64,000 bases of DNA from Rhodococcus sp. 14-1411-2a. GTDB lineage: Bacteria > Actinomycetota > Actinomycetes > Mycobacteriales > Mycobacteriaceae. The stretch is from positions 248,001-312,000 of the forward strand of contig NZ_NPGA01000014.1 of the NCBI RefSeq assembly GCF_002259485.1, read 5' to 3'. The notes beneath the pieces were generated by a model. The model was given only the letters and a program-made list of their open reading frames with translations. It did no database searches and was not told the DNA's origin. Shown here in pieces: positions 17,473 to 26,820 of the stretch (its first letter is position 1; each line of letters opens with the position of its first letter). Made by a program: the position numbers and the translations under genes.

Positions 17473-18966
17473 ATGACCGCATATTCGATGTACATCGATG
17501 GAAAAGACGTGCAGGCCGACAGTGGCCGAGAGCTGACGATCGTCAACCCCGCCACGGGATCGCCGATAGCCACCGTTCCCGACGGTAACGCCGTCGACGT
17601 CGACAAGGCCGTCGGCGTCGCCCGCGCCGCCTTCGAGTCCGGACCGTGGCGCCGGATGAGCCGCACGGACCGCGCCAAGGTGCTGTTGCGGGCGGCCGAT
17701 GCACTCGAAGAGGCCAGCGACACTCTCTATACGCTCGAAACCCAGAACAACGGCCGGCCGATCAGCGAGACACGCGCGCAATTGTCTCGAGTACCGGAAT
17801 GGTTTCGATACAACGCCGGTCTCCTCGCTGCGCAACGTGAGGCAGTGCTCCCGAGCGACGGCCCGTACTTGACCTACCAGAGACGCGCGCCACTGGGGGT
17901 GTGCGGCATCATCACTCCGTTCAACCACCCGGCCCTGATTCTTGCCAGAAGCCTATCTGCCGCGTTGGCAACAGGAAACACCGTCGTCATCAAGCCGTCC
18001 GAGCTCACACCGTTGACGACTCTGGCCATCGCACGCATCGTCACCGACGCCGGCATTCCCCAGGGCGTCGTCAACGTGGTCACCGGCGGCAAAGAGGCCG
18101 GCGTGCGTCTGACCGAACACGAAGACATCGCCAAGATAACCCTCACCGGCGGAACCGAGGCCGGCCGCTCCGCCGCAGGAGCAACCGCGGCACGATTCGC
18201 CCGGATCACCGCCGAACTCGGCGGAAAGACCCCCGTCATCGTCTTCGACGACTTCGACCCTGTCGCCGCCGCCGAAGGCGCAGCCTTCGCAGCGTTCGTC
18301 GCCTCAGGCCAATCGTGCGTGGCGGGAGCTCGCTTCCTGGTTCAGCGCGGCCGGTACGAGCAGTTCGTCTCCGCCCTCGTCGCGCGAGCCGACAGCATCC
18401 GCCTCGGTGACCCGGCCGAGGTCTCCACTCAGATGGGTCCGATGATCAGCGACCGCCAACGCCAGAAGGTGCTCGACTACATCGAGATCGGCCGCGGCGA
18501 AGGCGCACGAGTGGTGGCCGGCGGAGGGATTCCGGAACTTCCGGGAAACTTGAACGACGGGTTCTACGTTCGTCCGACCGTCCTCGCCGACGCCACCAAC
18601 TCCATGCGGGTTGCACAGGAAGAGATATTCGGCCCGGTTGCAGTCGTCGTACCCTTCGACACCGAAGACGAGGCGATCGAGATGGCCAATGACAACCGTT
18701 TCGGACTCGGAGCAGGGGTGTGGACCCGCGACGTTGCTCGCGCACACCGCGTTGCCGACGCAATCGAGTCCGGCATGGTCTGGGTCAACGACCACCACCG
18801 TCTCGAACCGTCACTGCCCTGGGGCGGAGTCAAGGAATCCGGCACTGGAAAAGATGCGGGCACAGAGTCTTTCGACGATTTCACCTGGGTCAAGACCATC
18901 GTGGTGCGCATAGCCGACGACGCCGTCGACTGGTACGGATCCGACACCCCCGGCCGCCTGAACTGA
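17473..18966 (+). CDS. Aldehyde dehydrogenase (NAD(P)-dependent)
   Basis: A 497-residue aldehyde dehydrogenase. The catalytic cysteine is Cys282 in SGQSCVAGARF and the general base is Glu248 in ITAELGGKTPVIVF. The cofactor loop (ITPFNHPALI) and the C-terminal EEIFGPVAVVVPF and NDNRFGLGAGVWT are present. It is closest in style to betaine, hydroxymuconic-semialdehyde or vanillin-type ALDHs. It heads a six-gene plus-strand operon and probably oxidises an aldehyde produced later in the same pathway; the substrate is inferred only by context. Confidence 0.93.
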   Translation: MTAYSMYIDGKDVQADSGRELTIVNPATGSPIATVPDGNAVDVDKAVGVARAAFESGPWRRMSRTDRAKVLLRAADALEEASDTLYTLETQNNGRPISETRAQLSRVPEWFRYNAGLLAAQREAVLPSDGPYLTYQRRAPLGVCGIITPFNHPALILARSLSAALATGNTVVIKPSELTPLTTLAIARIVTDAGIPQGVVNVVTGGKEAGVRLTEHEDIAKITLTGGTEAGRSAAGATAARFARITAELGGKTPVIVFDDFDPVAAAEGAAFAAFVASGQSCVAGARFLVQRGRYEQFVSALVARADSIRLGDPAEVSTQMGPMISDRQRQKVLDYIEIGRGEGARVVAGGGIPELPGNLNDGFYVRPTVLADATNSMRVAQEEIFGPVAVVVPFDTEDEAIEMANDNRFGLGAGVWTRDVARAHRVADAIESGMVWVNDHHRLEPSLPWGGVKESGTGKDAGTESFDDFTWVKTIVVRIADDAVDWYGSDTPGRLN

Positions 18967-19004
18967 CGACGAACGCAACCGTCACCTCACGATTGGACAC
19001 CGAC

Positions 19005-20402
19005 ATGACATCGAATCTCGACAGGCCGGCCGGACCTGGCTGGCGCCAAGAAATAACCAGAGTGCAATGGCTGGTCCTGTTCGGAACGACCATGGGTTGG
19101 GCATTGGACGGCTTCGCCGGGAGCCTCTACGCACTTGTCCTCGGCCCCGCCATGACCGATTTGCTCCCGAACTCCGGCATCACCGTGGACTCCGCACAAA
19201 TCGGTCTGTACGGCGGCATGACCGTAGCTCTGTTTCTCGCGGGATGGGCCACCGGAGGCATCCTGTTCGGAGTTCTCGCCGACTACTTCGGCCGAGTTCG
19301 CGTGCTCTCGATCGGCATACTCACCTACGCCCTGTTCACTGCCCTGGCCGCCTTCGCCGAAACCTGGTGGCAGCTGGGGATTCTGCGTTTCATCGCCGGT
19401 CTCGGATCCGGCGTCGAAGCACCCGTGGGTGCCGCCCTGGTCGCCGAGGTATGGAAGAACAAGTACCGTGCGCGAGCGTGCGGGGTGATGATGTCGGGCT
19501 ACGCAGGCGGGTTCTTCATTGCAGCCCTGGCTTACAGCATGCTCAGCAGTCAAGGCTGGCGCTTCATGCTCGTTCTCGCTGTCGTTCCGGCTTTCCTCGT
19601 GTGGTTCCTGCGGCGCTACGTGCCGGAACCCGAGGAGATCAAGAACGTCATTGCGACCCGAAAAGCGCGCAAGAAGAACGCAATTCAGCGCCCAGAGGAC
19701 CAGTTCGTGTTACGGCGACTGCTGTCGCCGCCGAACCTTCGCGCAACGCTGATCTGCACCGCCTTGGCTACAGGATCGCTGCTGGCTTTCTGGAGCGTAT
19801 CGACCTGGTACCCGCAGATCATCCGCAACATGTCCTCTGCCGAGTCGTTGTCGACCGAGATCGCCAATCACCGCGTTGCGATCTCCTCGATGCTGTTCAA
19901 CGCAGGCGGCATCCTCGGTTACGCCACATGGGGATTTCTCGCCGACGCCATTGGACGCCGCAAGGCATTCCTCGTCAGCTTTGTGGTCTCGGGTCTGAGC
20001 ATCGCTTACCTCTTCCCGTTCGAGCACTCGTACACGACCTATCTGATCGTCATCCCCATCGTCGGATTCGGACTCTTCGGTGCACTGTCCGGCAACTTCG
20101 TCTACGGGCCCGAAATGTTCTCACCGAGCATGCGAGCCAGTGGTATCGCCCTCGCCAACAGTATCGGCCGCTACATCACCGCAGCAGGCCCACTCGTCGC
20201 AGGCGTCATCGCGACATCGTGGTTCGGTGGCGACCTGGGCATCGCGACCGCTGTCCTCGCCTCCACCGGTGTCATCGCCCTCGTCGGGCTCTACTTCGCC
20301 CCCGAGACACGTGATGCAGCTCTGCCCACCGACCCACTTCCCCACGACCACGCCGACTCCACCACGCCGGCCACCACATCATCGAAAGGAACGCCGGCAT
20401 GA
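19005..20402 (+). CDS. MFS transporter, aromatic acid:H+ symporter-like
   Basis: A 465-residue 12-helix transporter. It has the MFS motif GVLADYFGRVRVL after helix 2, the helix 1 motif MGWALDGFAGSLYALVLGPA with a membrane-embedded Asp, and a long central loop (PEPEEIKNVIATRKARKKNA). The DG in helix 1 is the hallmark of the AAHS family that imports aromatic acids. The ATG at 19005 lies 38 bases after the aldehyde dehydrogenase; a longer frame running back into that gene is rejected. It overlaps the FAD monooxygenase by 4 bases. It likely imports the island's substrate in parallel with the ABC importer. Confidence 0.88.
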   Translation: MTSNLDRPAGPGWRQEITRVQWLVLFGTTMGWALDGFAGSLYALVLGPAMTDLLPNSGITVDSAQIGLYGGMTVALFLAGWATGGILFGVLADYFGRVRVLSIGILTYALFTALAAFAETWWQLGILRFIAGLGSGVEAPVGAALVAEVWKNKYRARACGVMMSGYAGGFFIAALAYSMLSSQGWRFMLVLAVVPAFLVWFLRRYVPEPEEIKNVIATRKARKKNAIQRPEDQFVLRRLLSPPNLRATLICTALATGSLLAFWSVSTWYPQIIRNMSSAESLSTEIANHRVAISSMLFNAGGILGYATWGFLADAIGRRKAFLVSFVVSGLSIAYLFPFEHSYTTYLIVIPIVGFGLFGALSGNFVYGPEMFSPSMRASGIALANSIGRYITAAGPLVAGVIATSWFGGDLGIATAVLASTGVIALVGLYFAPETRDAALPTDPLPHDHADSTTPATTSSKGTPA

Positions 20403-21589
20403 GCGCCTACGTCGGATCGCGAGCAATCGTCGTCGGAGGATCGATCGGCGGCCTGACGGCCGCACTACTACTGAAGGACCTCGGCTTCGAGGTCGATGTC
20501 TACGAAAGGACGCCGTCCGACCTGGACGGACGCGGCGGCGGAATCGTACTCCAGCCCGACACCCTGCGGTGGTTCCGTGAACGGAGCACACAACGGCCGG
20601 AAGATGTCAGCACCACCACCGACTGGGTGCAGTACATCGGAGAAGGCAACCAGATGCTCGATCGTGATGCTCGGTCGTGGTCGCACACATCGTGGGGCAC
20701 CTTCTACCGCGCTCTCCTTGCCGACTTCGGACGCGAGCACTACCATCTCGGCGAATTCGCCTGCGGGTTCGACCAAGACGACGAATCCGTCACCGTTCGA
20801 TTCGTGAGCGGTAGACGCGAGACGGCCGACCTCGTCGTCATCGCAGACGGTGTCACCTCAGCCAATCGGGCCCGCATCGATCCGACCGTCGAACTGAGCT
20901 ATTCGGGTTACATCGGCTGGCGCGGCACCGTCGACGAGGCCGCGCTGTCACCCGAAACCGCAGAGCTGCTCCACAATTCGATCACCTACAACATCGTCCC
21001 GAATTCGCAGATCACGATGTATCCGATTCCGAGCGGACGCGGCACTGCCATCGGGGACAGGTTGATGAACTACGTCTGGTACCGCAACGTCGCCGAGGGC
21101 CCTGACCTCGACGAGATGCTGACCGACAAAAGAGGCTTTCTCGGCAAGGTATCCGTACACCCCCACCAGGTACAGGACCGTTACGTCGACGAGATGCGCG
21201 ATGCCGCAAGACAAATGCTCGCACCCGCTGCAGCCGAGGTCGTCACATCGACCGAAGCGCCGTTCATTCAGGTCGTATGGGACTCGAGGGCATCGAAGAT
21301 GGCCAGCGGCCGCGTCGCACTGATCGGAGACGCCGCGTGTGGCGCGAGGCCACACGCGGCCGCGGGAACGGCAAAGGCAGCTGCCGACGCCTGGGCGCTG
21401 AGTGACGCCTTGACCGCGGCTGCAGGCAACGTCGCCGAAGCGCTGGAGAAATGGGAACCGGGCCAGCTCGAATTGAGCAGCAACCTCCTGACACGAGTCA
21501 AAGCGATGGGTGAGCGGTCGCAGTTCACCAACACCTGGACACCAGGGGACAAGAACCTGCGATTCGGCCTGTACGGACCCGGCCGATAA
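20399..21589 (+). CDS. FAD-dependent aromatic (heteroaromatic) monooxygenase
   Basis: A 396-residue flavin hydroxylase. The N-terminal FAD-binding motif is AIVVGGSIGGLTAALLLKD, followed by GRGGGIVLQPDTLRWF. The second FAD motif, GDAACGARPHAAAGTAKAAA, has the RPH-x-AAG-x-x-KA form seen in 2,6-dihydroxypyridine 3-hydroxylase-type enzymes rather than the usual DAAHxxxPxxGQG. That favours a hydroxypyridine or hydroxybenzoate-like substrate. It has a GAAAGGA ribosome site, is coupled to the MFS gene (ATGA), and is followed after 22 bases by the cupin gene. Confidence 0.9.
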   Translation: MSAYVGSRAIVVGGSIGGLTAALLLKDLGFEVDVYERTPSDLDGRGGGIVLQPDTLRWFRERSTQRPEDVSTTTDWVQYIGEGNQMLDRDARSWSHTSWGTFYRALLADFGREHYHLGEFACGFDQDDESVTVRFVSGRRETADLVVIADGVTSANRARIDPTVELSYSGYIGWRGTVDEAALSPETAELLHNSITYNIVPNSQITMYPIPSGRGTAIGDRLMNYVWYRNVAEGPDLDEMLTDKRGFLGKVSVHPHQVQDRYVDEMRDAARQMLAPAAAEVVTSTEAPFIQVVWDSRASKMASGRVALIGDAACGARPHAAAGTAKAAADAWALSDALTAAAGNVAEALEKWEPGQLELSSNLLTRVKAMGERSQFTNTWTPGDKNLRFGLYGPGR

Positions 21590-21611
21590 CAACCACCCGA
21601 AAGGAAACACT

Positions 21612-22049
21612 GTGACTACCAACAACTTTCTGAGCGACCTCCCACTGGCTGGAACCCTGATCGGCGAAAACTTCGAGGGGTGGACCGACGACCTTCGCGC
21701 AGAATTCGACACCCACGCATACGACGGTGAAGTGGGATCGCGACTGCTCAGCGAAAACGATCGAGTACGTGTGTGGGAAATCCGCCTGGCACCCGGTGAG
21801 CGGTGGCATGCCCATCGGCACGTGCTGGACTACTTCTGGACTGCTGTGAACGCCGGAACCAGTCGCCAACACACCTTCGACGGCACCACGCGGGACGTGA
21901 CCTACTCGGCCGGCGAAACTCGCCATTTCCACTTCGCTGCAGGCGAATACCTTCTTCACGACATCGAAAATGTGGGCGACGGAGAACTGATCTTCACCAC
22001 AGTCGAGCACCTCGATTCCGAGAACGCGCCGCTGGCGGCATCGTCATGA
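21612..22049 (+). CDS. Small cupin-like protein
   Basis: A 145-residue single-domain beta-barrel protein from a GTG start with a GAAAGGAAA ribosome site. Cupin-type features are PGERWHAHRHVLDYFW (metal-binding histidines) and ETRHFHFAAGEYLLHDIENV (second motif with its own His). It may be a dioxygenase or isomerase, or an accessory protein in the same pathway. It is translationally coupled to the amidohydrolase (ATGA overlap). The exact reaction is not recognised. Confidence 0.78.
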   Translation: MTTNNFLSDLPLAGTLIGENFEGWTDDLRAEFDTHAYDGEVGSRLLSENDRVRVWEIRLAPGERWHAHRHVLDYFWTAVNAGTSRQHTFDGTTRDVTYSAGETRHFHFAAGEYLLHDIENVGDGELIFTTVEHLDSENAPLAASS

Positions 22050-23029
22050 CCGCCGGTCTGGTCGATGTTCACGCTCACTGGTTGCCCACCGACCTGTTCG
22101 GCCTCCCACCGAACTCGCCGTTCGGTGCCATGCACGACCGTGACGGTGAACTGTTCCTCGGTGAAACCCCGTTGTCCATTCGGACGGAGGCGATGAGCGA
22201 CGTCGACGCGATCGTGGCGGACATGGACGCATCGGGAATTGCTGTTCGGGCGTTGTCCTCGCCGCCCTTCGCCTTCGCAGTCGATGCCGAGGCACCCGCG
22301 GGCGACTACACCGACGCCTACAACAGTGCTCTCGCCGAGGTCGTTTCGGATTCGGCCGGGCGCATTGCCGGGCTCGGATCCATTCGACTCGACGACGCCG
22401 GCGCAGCCGAGCGCCAAATCCGAGCTCTCGCATCCGAAAACATCCTCGTGGGCATCGCTATCCCGCCCGTACTACGCGGAACGTCTCTCGACACCGGTGT
22501 ACTCAGGTCGGTACTGCGGTCGGCAGCGGCGAACCGGATGGCGGTACTGGTGCACCCGATGCAGCTCCCGCGGCCGGAATGGGCGAAACACTACCTGGCG
22601 AACCTCATCGGAAACCCGGTGGAGACCGCGACAGCCGTCGCATCGAGCATCCTCGGCGGCGTACTGGAGGAAATATCGGACCTACGCCTGTGCTTCGTAC
22701 ACGGAGGCGGCTGCGCTCCGGACCTCCTGGGCCGCTGGCAACACGCATGGGAGGCACGCCCCGACGTACGAGCAGGCAGTACCGCCAGTCCGCGAGAACT
22801 GTTCAGAACGCCGTATTTCGACACAGTGACCCACGATGACGCGGCCCTGGATCTGCTGCGCGCACACGCGGGTGCAGGTCGGATCGTCTGCGGCACCGAC
22901 TATCCGTTCGATATGGCCGAGTTCGATGTCGCCGGGTTCATCGACCGATCTGATCTCGACCGCGCGGTAATTGCAGAAAATGGACGTGGCTTCCTGGGAG
23001 TCGATCTTTCGTCGGCGGTTCACTCGTGA
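22046..23029 (+). CDS. Amidohydrolase/decarboxylase, ACMSD-like
   Basis: A 327-residue metal-dependent hydrolase-fold protein. The first metal site is DVHAHWLP (His9, His11); later ligands are expected in LVHPMQLP and FVHGGGCAPDL, with the aspartate in GTDYPFDM. The order matches the amidohydrolase-2/ACMSD group, whose members often decarboxylate ring-cleavage products such as aminocarboxymuconate semialdehyde. Hydrolysis is also possible. It overlaps both neighbours by 4 bases (ATGA, GTGA), so cupin, this gene and the flavin reductase are made in concert. Confidence 0.87.
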   Translation: MTAGLVDVHAHWLPTDLFGLPPNSPFGAMHDRDGELFLGETPLSIRTEAMSDVDAIVADMDASGIAVRALSSPPFAFAVDAEAPAGDYTDAYNSALAEVVSDSAGRIAGLGSIRLDDAGAAERQIRALASENILVGIAIPPVLRGTSLDTGVLRSVLRSAAANRMAVLVHPMQLPRPEWAKHYLANLIGNPVETATAVASSILGGVLEEISDLRLCFVHGGGCAPDLLGRWQHAWEARPDVRAGSTASPRELFRTPYFDTVTHDDAALDLLRAHAGAGRIVCGTDYPFDMAEFDVAGFIDRSDLDRAVIAENGRGFLGVDLSSAVHS

Positions 23030-24138
23030 GCGCCCTGTTCGAGCCGATTACTCTGCGCGGGTTGACGATCGAGAACCGCGTCTGGATGTCACCGATGATG
23101 CAGTTCGCTGCCGAACCGACCGGGCCGGCAACGGGCGCCGCTACAGATTGGCATTTTCAGCACTTTGCAGCACGTGCCGTCGGGGGAGTGGGACTTGCGA
23201 TGGTCGAGGCGACCTCGGTCACCGAGGACGGTCGGAGCAGCGAATACGATCTCGGGTTGTGGAACGGCGTACAGGCCGATTCGCATCGTCGTGTCATCGA
23301 CTTTCTGCACAGCCAAGGAACGGCGGCGGGTATCCAACTGGTCCACGCCGGACGTAAGGGATCGACCGGACGCCCGTGGTCCAGTGGCTCGCACATCGAG
23401 CAGCAATGGCAGACGGTCGCGCCGAGCTCTGTCGCGTTCGGCGGCATGCCCGCGCCCGCCGAGCTGACGACCGCCCGAATAACCCAGGTGATCGATGCTT
23501 TCGCGACCAGTGCGATGCATGCGAGGGACGCGGGATTCGACGTTCTCGAACTGCACGGGGCACACGGATACCTGATCCACCAGTTTCTGTCCCCGGTCAG
23601 CAACCAACGCACGGACGAGTACGGGGGCTCGCGCGCGAATCGGATGCGGTTCGCGACAGAGGTCGTAGACGCAGTCCGGACGCAGTGGCCAGAGGACCGT
23701 CCGCTGTTCTTCCGCGTCTCGGCAACCGACTGGCTCAGCGGGGACACAGACGACCCCCGACCCGGCTGGACGTCGGAGGACACCGTTCAGCTCGCAGCTG
23801 TACTGGCCGCCCGCGGCGTCGACCTCATCGACGTATCCACCGGCGGTATCGTGCCGGACGCGCACATCCCGGTCGGCCCGGGTTATCAAACTCGTTTTGC
23901 GGCCGAGATACGGCGGCGGACATCTCTGCCCACGGCCTCTGTCGGATTGATCACCGACCCCGCGCAAGCGGAAGCGATCGTGCAATCCGGTGAGGCGGAT
24001 GCGGTGTTCCTCGCGCGTGAGCTGCTACGCGATCCGTATTGGGCACACCGAGCCGCACGTCATCTCGGTGAGCCGCTCCGTTACCCACCCAACTACGCCC
24101 GTGCGTTCTCGCACAGACCGGTGGTGGCCGGTCGATAG
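23026..24138 (+). CDS. Old yellow enzyme family NADH:flavin oxidoreductase
   Basis: A 370-residue FMN TIM-barrel enzyme. It has GIQLVHAGRKGS, the His/His pair HGAHGYLIHQFLSP, and the active-site loop SNQRTDEYGGS. A subclass II (YqjM-like) form is suggested, but the position usually held by the flavin-tuning cysteine is methionine (SPMMQF in place of SPMCMY). It starts at GTG overlapping the amidohydrolase (GTGA) and ends the operon. It likely reduces an activated C=C bond in a ring-opened or dearomatised intermediate. Confidence 0.9.
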   Translation: MSALFEPITLRGLTIENRVWMSPMMQFAAEPTGPATGAATDWHFQHFAARAVGGVGLAMVEATSVTEDGRSSEYDLGLWNGVQADSHRRVIDFLHSQGTAAGIQLVHAGRKGSTGRPWSSGSHIEQQWQTVAPSSVAFGGMPAPAELTTARITQVIDAFATSAMHARDAGFDVLELHGAHGYLIHQFLSPVSNQRTDEYGGSRANRMRFATEVVDAVRTQWPEDRPLFFRVSATDWLSGDTDDPRPGWTSEDTVQLAAVLAARGVDLIDVSTGGIVPDAHIPVGPGYQTRFAAEIRRRTSLPTASVGLITDPAQAEAIVQSGEADAVFLARELLRDPYWAHRAARHLGEPLRYPPNYARAFSHRPVVAGR

Positions 24139-24182
24139 TGCGGCTCGTTCGATCTCATTGTTCGGCAACAATTCCTCGGCAC

Positions 24183-25214
24183 TCAGCCCGCAACAACGAA
24201 CCTCGCCCCACCTGGAATCTTCAACCCCACTGCATCCCCAATTCGCACCGCAGATCCCGCCGCCAACTCCACTTTCACAACTGTCGAGCCCACAGTCACG
24301 TCAGCGATGCTGCGAAATCCGGTAGGCCGCAGACCCGAAACAACTCCACGAATCCCGTTGTCATTCAACGTTATCAGCTCATGCCGCAGCAGCAACACGG
24401 ACGGCCCAGCCGCAAGGGAAACCCCCTCGACCTCCAACTCCCCGAGCTCGGAGCGATGCATCCCAGCCCCGTCCCACTGACCCTCGATTTCGTTGATCCC
24501 ACCCATCAGGCGCGACACTGCAAGCGTGCTCGGGCGCGTGTAGGCCGTGGCGATATCGGAGTGATGCTCCAATCGACCGTCGATGAGTACCGCCACGGAA
24601 TCGGCCAGCACGGCCGCTTCCTGCTGATCGTGGGTGACGAGCAGCAGAGTCTGATCCAAAGACGAACGCAATTCCCGGACGAGGTCGTGCATCTCGGTGC
24701 GCAACACCGGGTCCAGCGCACTGAAGGGCTCGTCCAACAACAACACTCGCGGAGAGCCCGCCAGCGAGCGCGCCAACGCCACCCGCTGCGCCTGCCCACC
24801 TGACACCTCGGACACCGCGCGATCTCCAATGTCACCGAGATGCACCAGGTCGAGGTACTCCCGGGCCCGCTCGCGCGACCGCTTGCGGCTCTCCCCGGCA
24901 GCACGGTAAGCGAAGCCGATGTTGTCCAGTACCGACATGTGCGGGAACAACATCGGACGCTGGAACACCATCCCGACGCCGCGGTTCTCGGCCGCAACAC
25001 CGTTCACCTCACGGCCGTCGATGTGCACCGTGCCGGCAGTGGGCGAATCCAGACCCGCAATGAGCCTTAGCGCAGTGCTCTTGCCCGAGCCCGAGGGCCC
25101 GAGAATCGCAGTACACGACCCCGGCGGCACGGTGAGATCCAACGAATCCAGAGCCGCAACCGATTGACCGGCATGCACTTTGGTGAGTCCGTGAACGGAC
25201 AGTTCGACGCTCAT
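24183..25214 (-). CDS. ABC transporter ATPase, YnjD/PotA-like
   Basis: A 343-residue ATPase with Walker A GPSGSGKSTALRLIAG, Q-loop FQRPMLFPHMSV, signature VSGGQAQRVALARSL, Walker B VLLLDEPFSALD and the H-loop VTHDQQEA. The C-terminal about 110 residues (after VSRLMGGINEIEG) form a TOBE-like regulatory domain, as in PotA and FbpC. It is the last gene of the YnjB-type importer operon and overlaps the permease by 4 bases. Confidence 0.92.
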   Translation of the reverse strand: MSVELSVHGLTKVHAGQSVAALDSLDLTVPPGSCTAILGPSGSGKSTALRLIAGLDSPTAGTVHIDGREVNGVAAENRGVGMVFQRPMLFPHMSVLDNIGFAYRAAGESRKRSRERAREYLDLVHLGDIGDRAVSEVSGGQAQRVALARSLAGSPRVLLLDEPFSALDPVLRTEMHDLVRELRSSLDQTLLLVTHDQQEAAVLADSVAVLIDGRLEHHSDIATAYTRPSTLAVSRLMGGINEIEGQWDGAGMHRSELGELEVEGVSLAAGPSVLLLRHELITLNDNGIRGVVSGLRPTGFRSIADVTVGSTVVKVELAAGSAVRIGDAVGLKIPGGARFVVAG

Positions 25215-25984
25215 CGGGCACTCCTACGACGCAACCGGGCCAGCATGAGCACCAGCAACAACGGTGGCACGACGGCGGCGACCGACAGCGCAGCCACCAC
25301 CGAATCGTTACCGGTCCCCGCAGCGAACGAGGCGACGAGAATGGGCACGGTGACCAGTCTGCCCCCGCCGATCAACAGGGTGATCACGTAGTCGCTCCAC
25401 GCCACGAGGAACGCGAGCAACGCCGCACCCGCCAACGCCGGAGCTAGCAGCGGAATGCGAATCCGCCGCAGCACCATGGCACTCGACGCACCGAGCGTGC
25501 GCGCCTCCTCCTCGTAGCCGATGTCGTACGCGCCGAACGCCACTCGCATCAGATACGTCGTGTACGGAATGGCCGCAACGGTCAGCAGCGCGATCACAGC
25601 CACCGTGCTCGGAATGCGGGAGCGCAGCACCAGAACATCGAGTCCCAACGCCACGGCGAACGGGGGCAGGGCCAGTGGTGCGAAGAGAACGCCGGCCACG
25701 AAAGCGGGGAAACGCACGGTGCCGTTCACGAGGGCGCGAGCGGCCAACGCGCCCAATGGTGTTGCGATGGCGGCGACGGCGAGAGCCAGCAGGGTCGAGC
25801 GCACGAACGCATCGACGCCCCCGGCGTCGAGAGCACTGCGAACGCCGTCGAATCCCCAGTCCTGCGGAACCGAACCGGGAAACGACCATCGATTGCTGAT
25901 GGCCCACAAAACAACCGGAATCAGCGGCAGCAGAAACCACAGGACCAGAACGGACCTGCCGACAGCGGGAGCAACCCTGTTCAT
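25211..25984 (-). CDS. ABC transporter permease, YnjB system (second)
   Basis: A 257-residue permease with six helices (VLVLWFLLPLIPVVLWAI first). The coupling loop is EEEARTLGASSAMVLRRIRI. The ATG at 25984 overlaps the previous stop by 4 bases; a GTG two codons earlier is an alternative. E. coli YnjC is a single fused permease. Here the two halves are separate genes. Confidence 0.88.
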   Translation of the reverse strand: MNRVAPAVGRSVLVLWFLLPLIPVVLWAISNRWSFPGSVPQDWGFDGVRSALDAGGVDAFVRSTLLALAVAAIATPLGALAARALVNGTVRFPAFVAGVLFAPLALPPFAVALGLDVLVLRSRIPSTVAVIALLTVAAIPYTTYLMRVAFGAYDIGYEEEARTLGASSAMVLRRIRIPLLAPALAGAALLAFLVAWSDYVITLLIGGGRLVTVPILVASFAAGTGNDSVVAALSVAAVVPPLLLVLMLARLRRRSAR

Positions 25985-26820
25985 TTCCACACCGCCGATC
26001 TGCGCAGATAGTGCAGTGCCACCGCGGCCACGACCACCGTCAGAGCGGTGGCAATCGTCGCGGCAGCTGCTGCCTGCGGACGCGTCTGAAGATCTATCGA
26101 GGTGAACAGGCGAATTGCCATCACCGACAACGGCTCCGGATACGGTCGACCCAGAATGCGGGCCACCTCATAGGATCCGACGGTATATGCGAAGGCGATG
26201 GCTGCCGACGCGATCAGCGCGGGCCGAGCCAATGGCAGCGTGACCAACCGGAGTCGAGCCCATCGACCTGCGCCCAAGGTCGCCGCTGTCTCGTCGAATG
26301 CAGCAACCCGGGTGGCGAGAGTCCCGGCCACGACGACGGCCACGAAAGCCGACTCCTTCCAGGCGTATTCGGCGACGACAGCAATCCACCACCGCCCGCC
26401 GACCAACTCCGGCCAGCCGCCGTCGGTCATGCCGAGGATGCGGGGAAGCATTCCCGAATCCGCCAGCAGCAGGGCCATCGCGGCCGCCCCGATCAGGTGC
26501 GGCACCGTGACCGTCAACCCGGCAGCGACCAACGCGGCGCGTCCACCCGACAACGCCGTCAGCGCAGCCGCGAGCCCGATCACCGTGGCCAGAGCCGTCG
26601 AGACGACGGCGATCGACAGCGTCAGCGCGACCGAGCGCCACAGGTCACCGCCCAGCGCGGAGTACGCGTCGACCGATAGTTCGGGGGTTCCGACCAACGG
26701 CATCAGACCCAGGCTCTGCAGCACCACGGTTCCGAGACCGCCGCCGACGACGAGAACGACCAGCACGACGGCAGGCAGTACCGCTGCCGTGCCGCGAAAG
26801 CTTTTCGTGGACGTGCTCAC
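25981..26820 (-). CDS. ABC transporter permease, YnjB system (first)
   Basis: A 279-residue permease with about six helices (AAVLPAVVLVVLVVGGGLGT first) and coupling loop DETAATLGAGRWARLRLVTL. The GTG at 26820 overlaps the stop of the binding-protein gene (GTGA) and is preferred to an in-frame ATG nine codons upstream. It forms the channel with the following permease. Confidence 0.88.
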   Translation of the reverse strand: MSTSTKSFRGTAAVLPAVVLVVLVVGGGLGTVVLQSLGLMPLVGTPELSVDAYSALGGDLWRSVALTLSIAVVSTALATVIGLAAALTALSGGRAALVAAGLTVTVPHLIGAAAMALLLADSGMLPRILGMTDGGWPELVGGRWWIAVVAEYAWKESAFVAVVVAGTLATRVAAFDETAATLGAGRWARLRLVTLPLARPALIASAAIAFAYTVGSYEVARILGRPYPEPLSVMAIRLFTSIDLQTRPQAAAAATIATALTVVVAAVALHYLRRSAVWK

